A stretch of DNA of 13,361 nt, taken from NCBI GenBank assembly GCA_910586735.1, contig CAJUJW010000064.1, forward strand, positions 1 to 13,361. Direction: 5' to 3'. Made by a program: the position numbers and the translations under genes. The notes under the pieces were generated by a model. It was not told where the DNA came from and made no database searches. It worked only from the letters and a program-made list of their open reading frames with translations. Within the stretch, counting starts at the first letter, position 1, and the number at the start of each line of letters is the position of its first letter. This document shows positions 12,581-13,361 of this stretch, in pieces. This stretch comes from an uncultured Oscillibacter sp. Its GTDB lineage: Bacteria > Bacillota > Clostridia > Oscillospirales > Oscillospiraceae.

Positions 12581-12885
12581 GTTTTTACAAGACCTGCCCC
12601 CATTGCGGGGCCCATCTGGACCCTGGGGAGAGCTGCGACTGCACGATATCCCAGGTCTGCGCCGAGGCAAGAGCCGTTTTCCCAGAGCTCTTCACGGGCC
12701 GGACTGACCGGGAGATCGTGAACGAGATTACCGGAGTTGTCCGGCGGGCAGAAATGAAAAATGCCCCCGCCGATGCTGCGAACACTGGCGAGGGCGGGGC
12801 GGAACAGAATTTCACCGCTGTTTCCGCCTCCACTATAACCGAAAATAGGAGGTCTGTCAAATGGACGGCAAGCAAAAGCTGGTGA
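12577..12885 (+). CDS. small zinc-ribbon protein, unknown function
   Basis: The 102-aa protein starts with a zinc-ribbon-type motif YKTCPHCGAHLDPGESCDC (CPHC and CDC as metal ligands). A helical region AEARAVFPELFTGRTDREIVNEI follows, then a low-complexity tail. Zinc ribbons of this type are common in small early genes of Clostridia phages; the exact role is unknown. ATG 12577 follows AAGGAGG at 12560-12566 and overlaps the microORF stop. Its tail overlaps the next gene by 25 bases, so the C terminus may be shaped by that gene's start. Confidence 0.65.
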   Translation: MSFYKTCPHCGAHLDPGESCDCTISQVCAEARAVFPELFTGRTDREIVNEITGVVRRAEMKNAPADAANTGEGGAEQNFTAVSASTITENRRSVKWTASKSW

Positions 12886-13154
12886 AGGGGCTGTTAGAAT
12901 TACAGCGGACCGATCATGACGGATATCTAGCTATGGCTGCTATCATTCCCGCCATGATGGGAGTTGAAGATATACCCGTGCCGGAAGGGCATAGCCGCGG
13001 CGCTTTCAAGAGGGCTATTCGGAGAATCCGAGCGGTGCAAGCTGGCATGGAAAAGGACCACCCCGAGTGCGTTCCCGGCTTGAAGAAGGCGGCGGCATTG
13101 ATTCGCCGGGAGTGGCTGCATAGAGAAGATAGAGTGAAGGAGGCCGGGCCGTGA
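12861..13154 (+). CDS. small hypothetical early protein
   Basis: The 97-aa protein starts MDGKQKLVKGLLELQRTD and contains a helical stretch YLAMAAIIPAMMG and a basic segment GAFKRAIRRIRAVQAG. There are no clear motifs, no membrane segment I would trust, and no family I recognise. ATG 12861 has AGGAGGT at 12848-12854. Its stop overlaps the GTG start of the nuclease (GTGA), so it is translated in the same unit. Confidence 0.7.
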   Translation: MDGKQKLVKGLLELQRTDHDGYLAMAAIIPAMMGVEDIPVPEGHSRGAFKRAIRRIRAVQAGMEKDHPECVPGLKKAAALIRREWLHREDRVKEAGP

Positions 13155-13361
13155 GTGGAAGATCATCGCAGAGAAAGGGCCGCGCCGCCGAGCTGGAGCT
13201 TGTCCGTCTTCTTCGGGCCCAAGGGATACCAGCGGAGCCGGGGAAGCCGGTTTCTTTCGGAGAGACGCCGGACATAACCGGGATTCGCGGTATCCATGCG
13301 GAGATCAAGCGCCGGGAGAACCTCAACCTTTCGGCGGCGCTGGCCCAGGCAGTGGCGGATT
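13151..13361 (+). CDS. PD-(D/E)XK nuclease, Holliday-junction-resolvase-like, 5' part
   Basis: The first 70 residues are in the window and the gene runs off the right edge. The start is GTG 13151 with AAGGAGG (13137-13143) upstream. The core reads KGRAAELELVRLLRAQGI (helix with Glu), then ETPDITGI (catalytic Asp) and IHAEIKRRE (the E-x-K signature), then a helix ALAQAVAD. This is the PD-(D/E)XK arrangement of Hjc-type resolvases and related phage nucleases that process branched DNA. It fits a replication/recombination role beside the helicase and origin. Confidence 0.8.
   Translation, partial: MSGRSSQRKGRAAELELVRLLRAQGIPAEPGKPVSFGETPDITGIRGIHAEIKRRENLNLSAALAQAVAD

Larger units (their letters stand above)
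7148..13361. mobile_element. integrated mobile element (phage satellite or prophage), left part
   Basis: It begins at the tRNA-Lys fragment and runs off the right edge. It contains integrase, toxin-antitoxin pair, CI-like repressor, divergent Cro-like gene, excisionase-like gene, SF3 helicase initiator, an iteron array with AT-rich core, and small early genes. That order matches the SaPI/PICI type of satellite and some Clostridia prophages. No capsid, terminase, portal, relaxase or conjugation gene is visible, so the class stays open. Confidence 0.85.

Overview
This is a GC-rich bacterial window. Indolepyruvate:ferredoxin oxidoreductase genes, an FrhB-like iron-sulfur flavoprotein gene, very strong AGGAGG ribosome sites and many short palindromic spacer repeats suggest an anaerobic gut Clostridia of the Oscillospiraceae type. 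The taxonomy is inferred, not read from a marker gene.

Layout. (1) 1-161: an intact tRNA-Arg(CCT) on the minus strand and, just upstream of it, a second tRNA-Arg(CCT) whose 3' half is scrambled. (2) 162-840: no gene, but a dense set of small hairpins and repeats that recurs at 6382-7030. (3) 841-4887: a plus-strand operon, promoter to terminator: iorA, iorB, an 85-residue protein that may have a ubiquitin-like fold, and an FrhB/FpoF-like [4Fe-4S] flavoprotein. Tight overlaps (GTGA, TGATG) indicate translational coupling. The likely job is ferredoxin-linked oxidation of aryl pyruvates, with the last protein passing electrons on. (4) 4950-6381: a compact phage-type lysis cassette (short leader ORF, XhlA-like coiled-coil/membrane protein, holin-like protein, CHAP endolysin with an SLH-like tail), with no phage structural genes nearby. 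(5) 6382-7092: the second repeat block, with four tandem hairpin units, and a bidirectional terminator.

(6) 7148-13361 (continuing past the right edge): an integrated mobile element. Its left border is a 48-bp 3' fragment of a tRNA-Lys(TTT) gene ending in CCA. Next to it, on the minus strand, lie a tyrosine integrase and, four bases upstream of it, a RelE/ParE toxin-antitoxin pair. A 475-bp stretch packed with short dyads follows (8989-9463), then a CI-like repressor (minus) and a divergent Cro-like gene (plus) separated by a three-operator switch. Rightward come a 37-residue membrane-like peptide, an excisionase-like protein, an SF3 helicase replication initiator, a mirror-symmetric iteron array around an AT-rich core (candidate origin, 12242-12458), and small early genes ending in a PD-(D/E)XK nuclease cut by the window edge.

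Interpretation. int, stl/CI-type repressor, divergent cro, xis, helicase initiator, then an iteron origin is the architecture known for phage-inducible chromosomal islands (SaPI/PICI-type satellites) and for some temperate phages. Packaging genes, which would decide between these, lie outside the window. The most notable items are the origin dyad, the dyad cluster with a constant CAA-NN-TTG centre, the covarying tandem hairpin repeats, the ubiquitin-like small ORF in the ior operon, and the amber-interrupted microORF after the origin.
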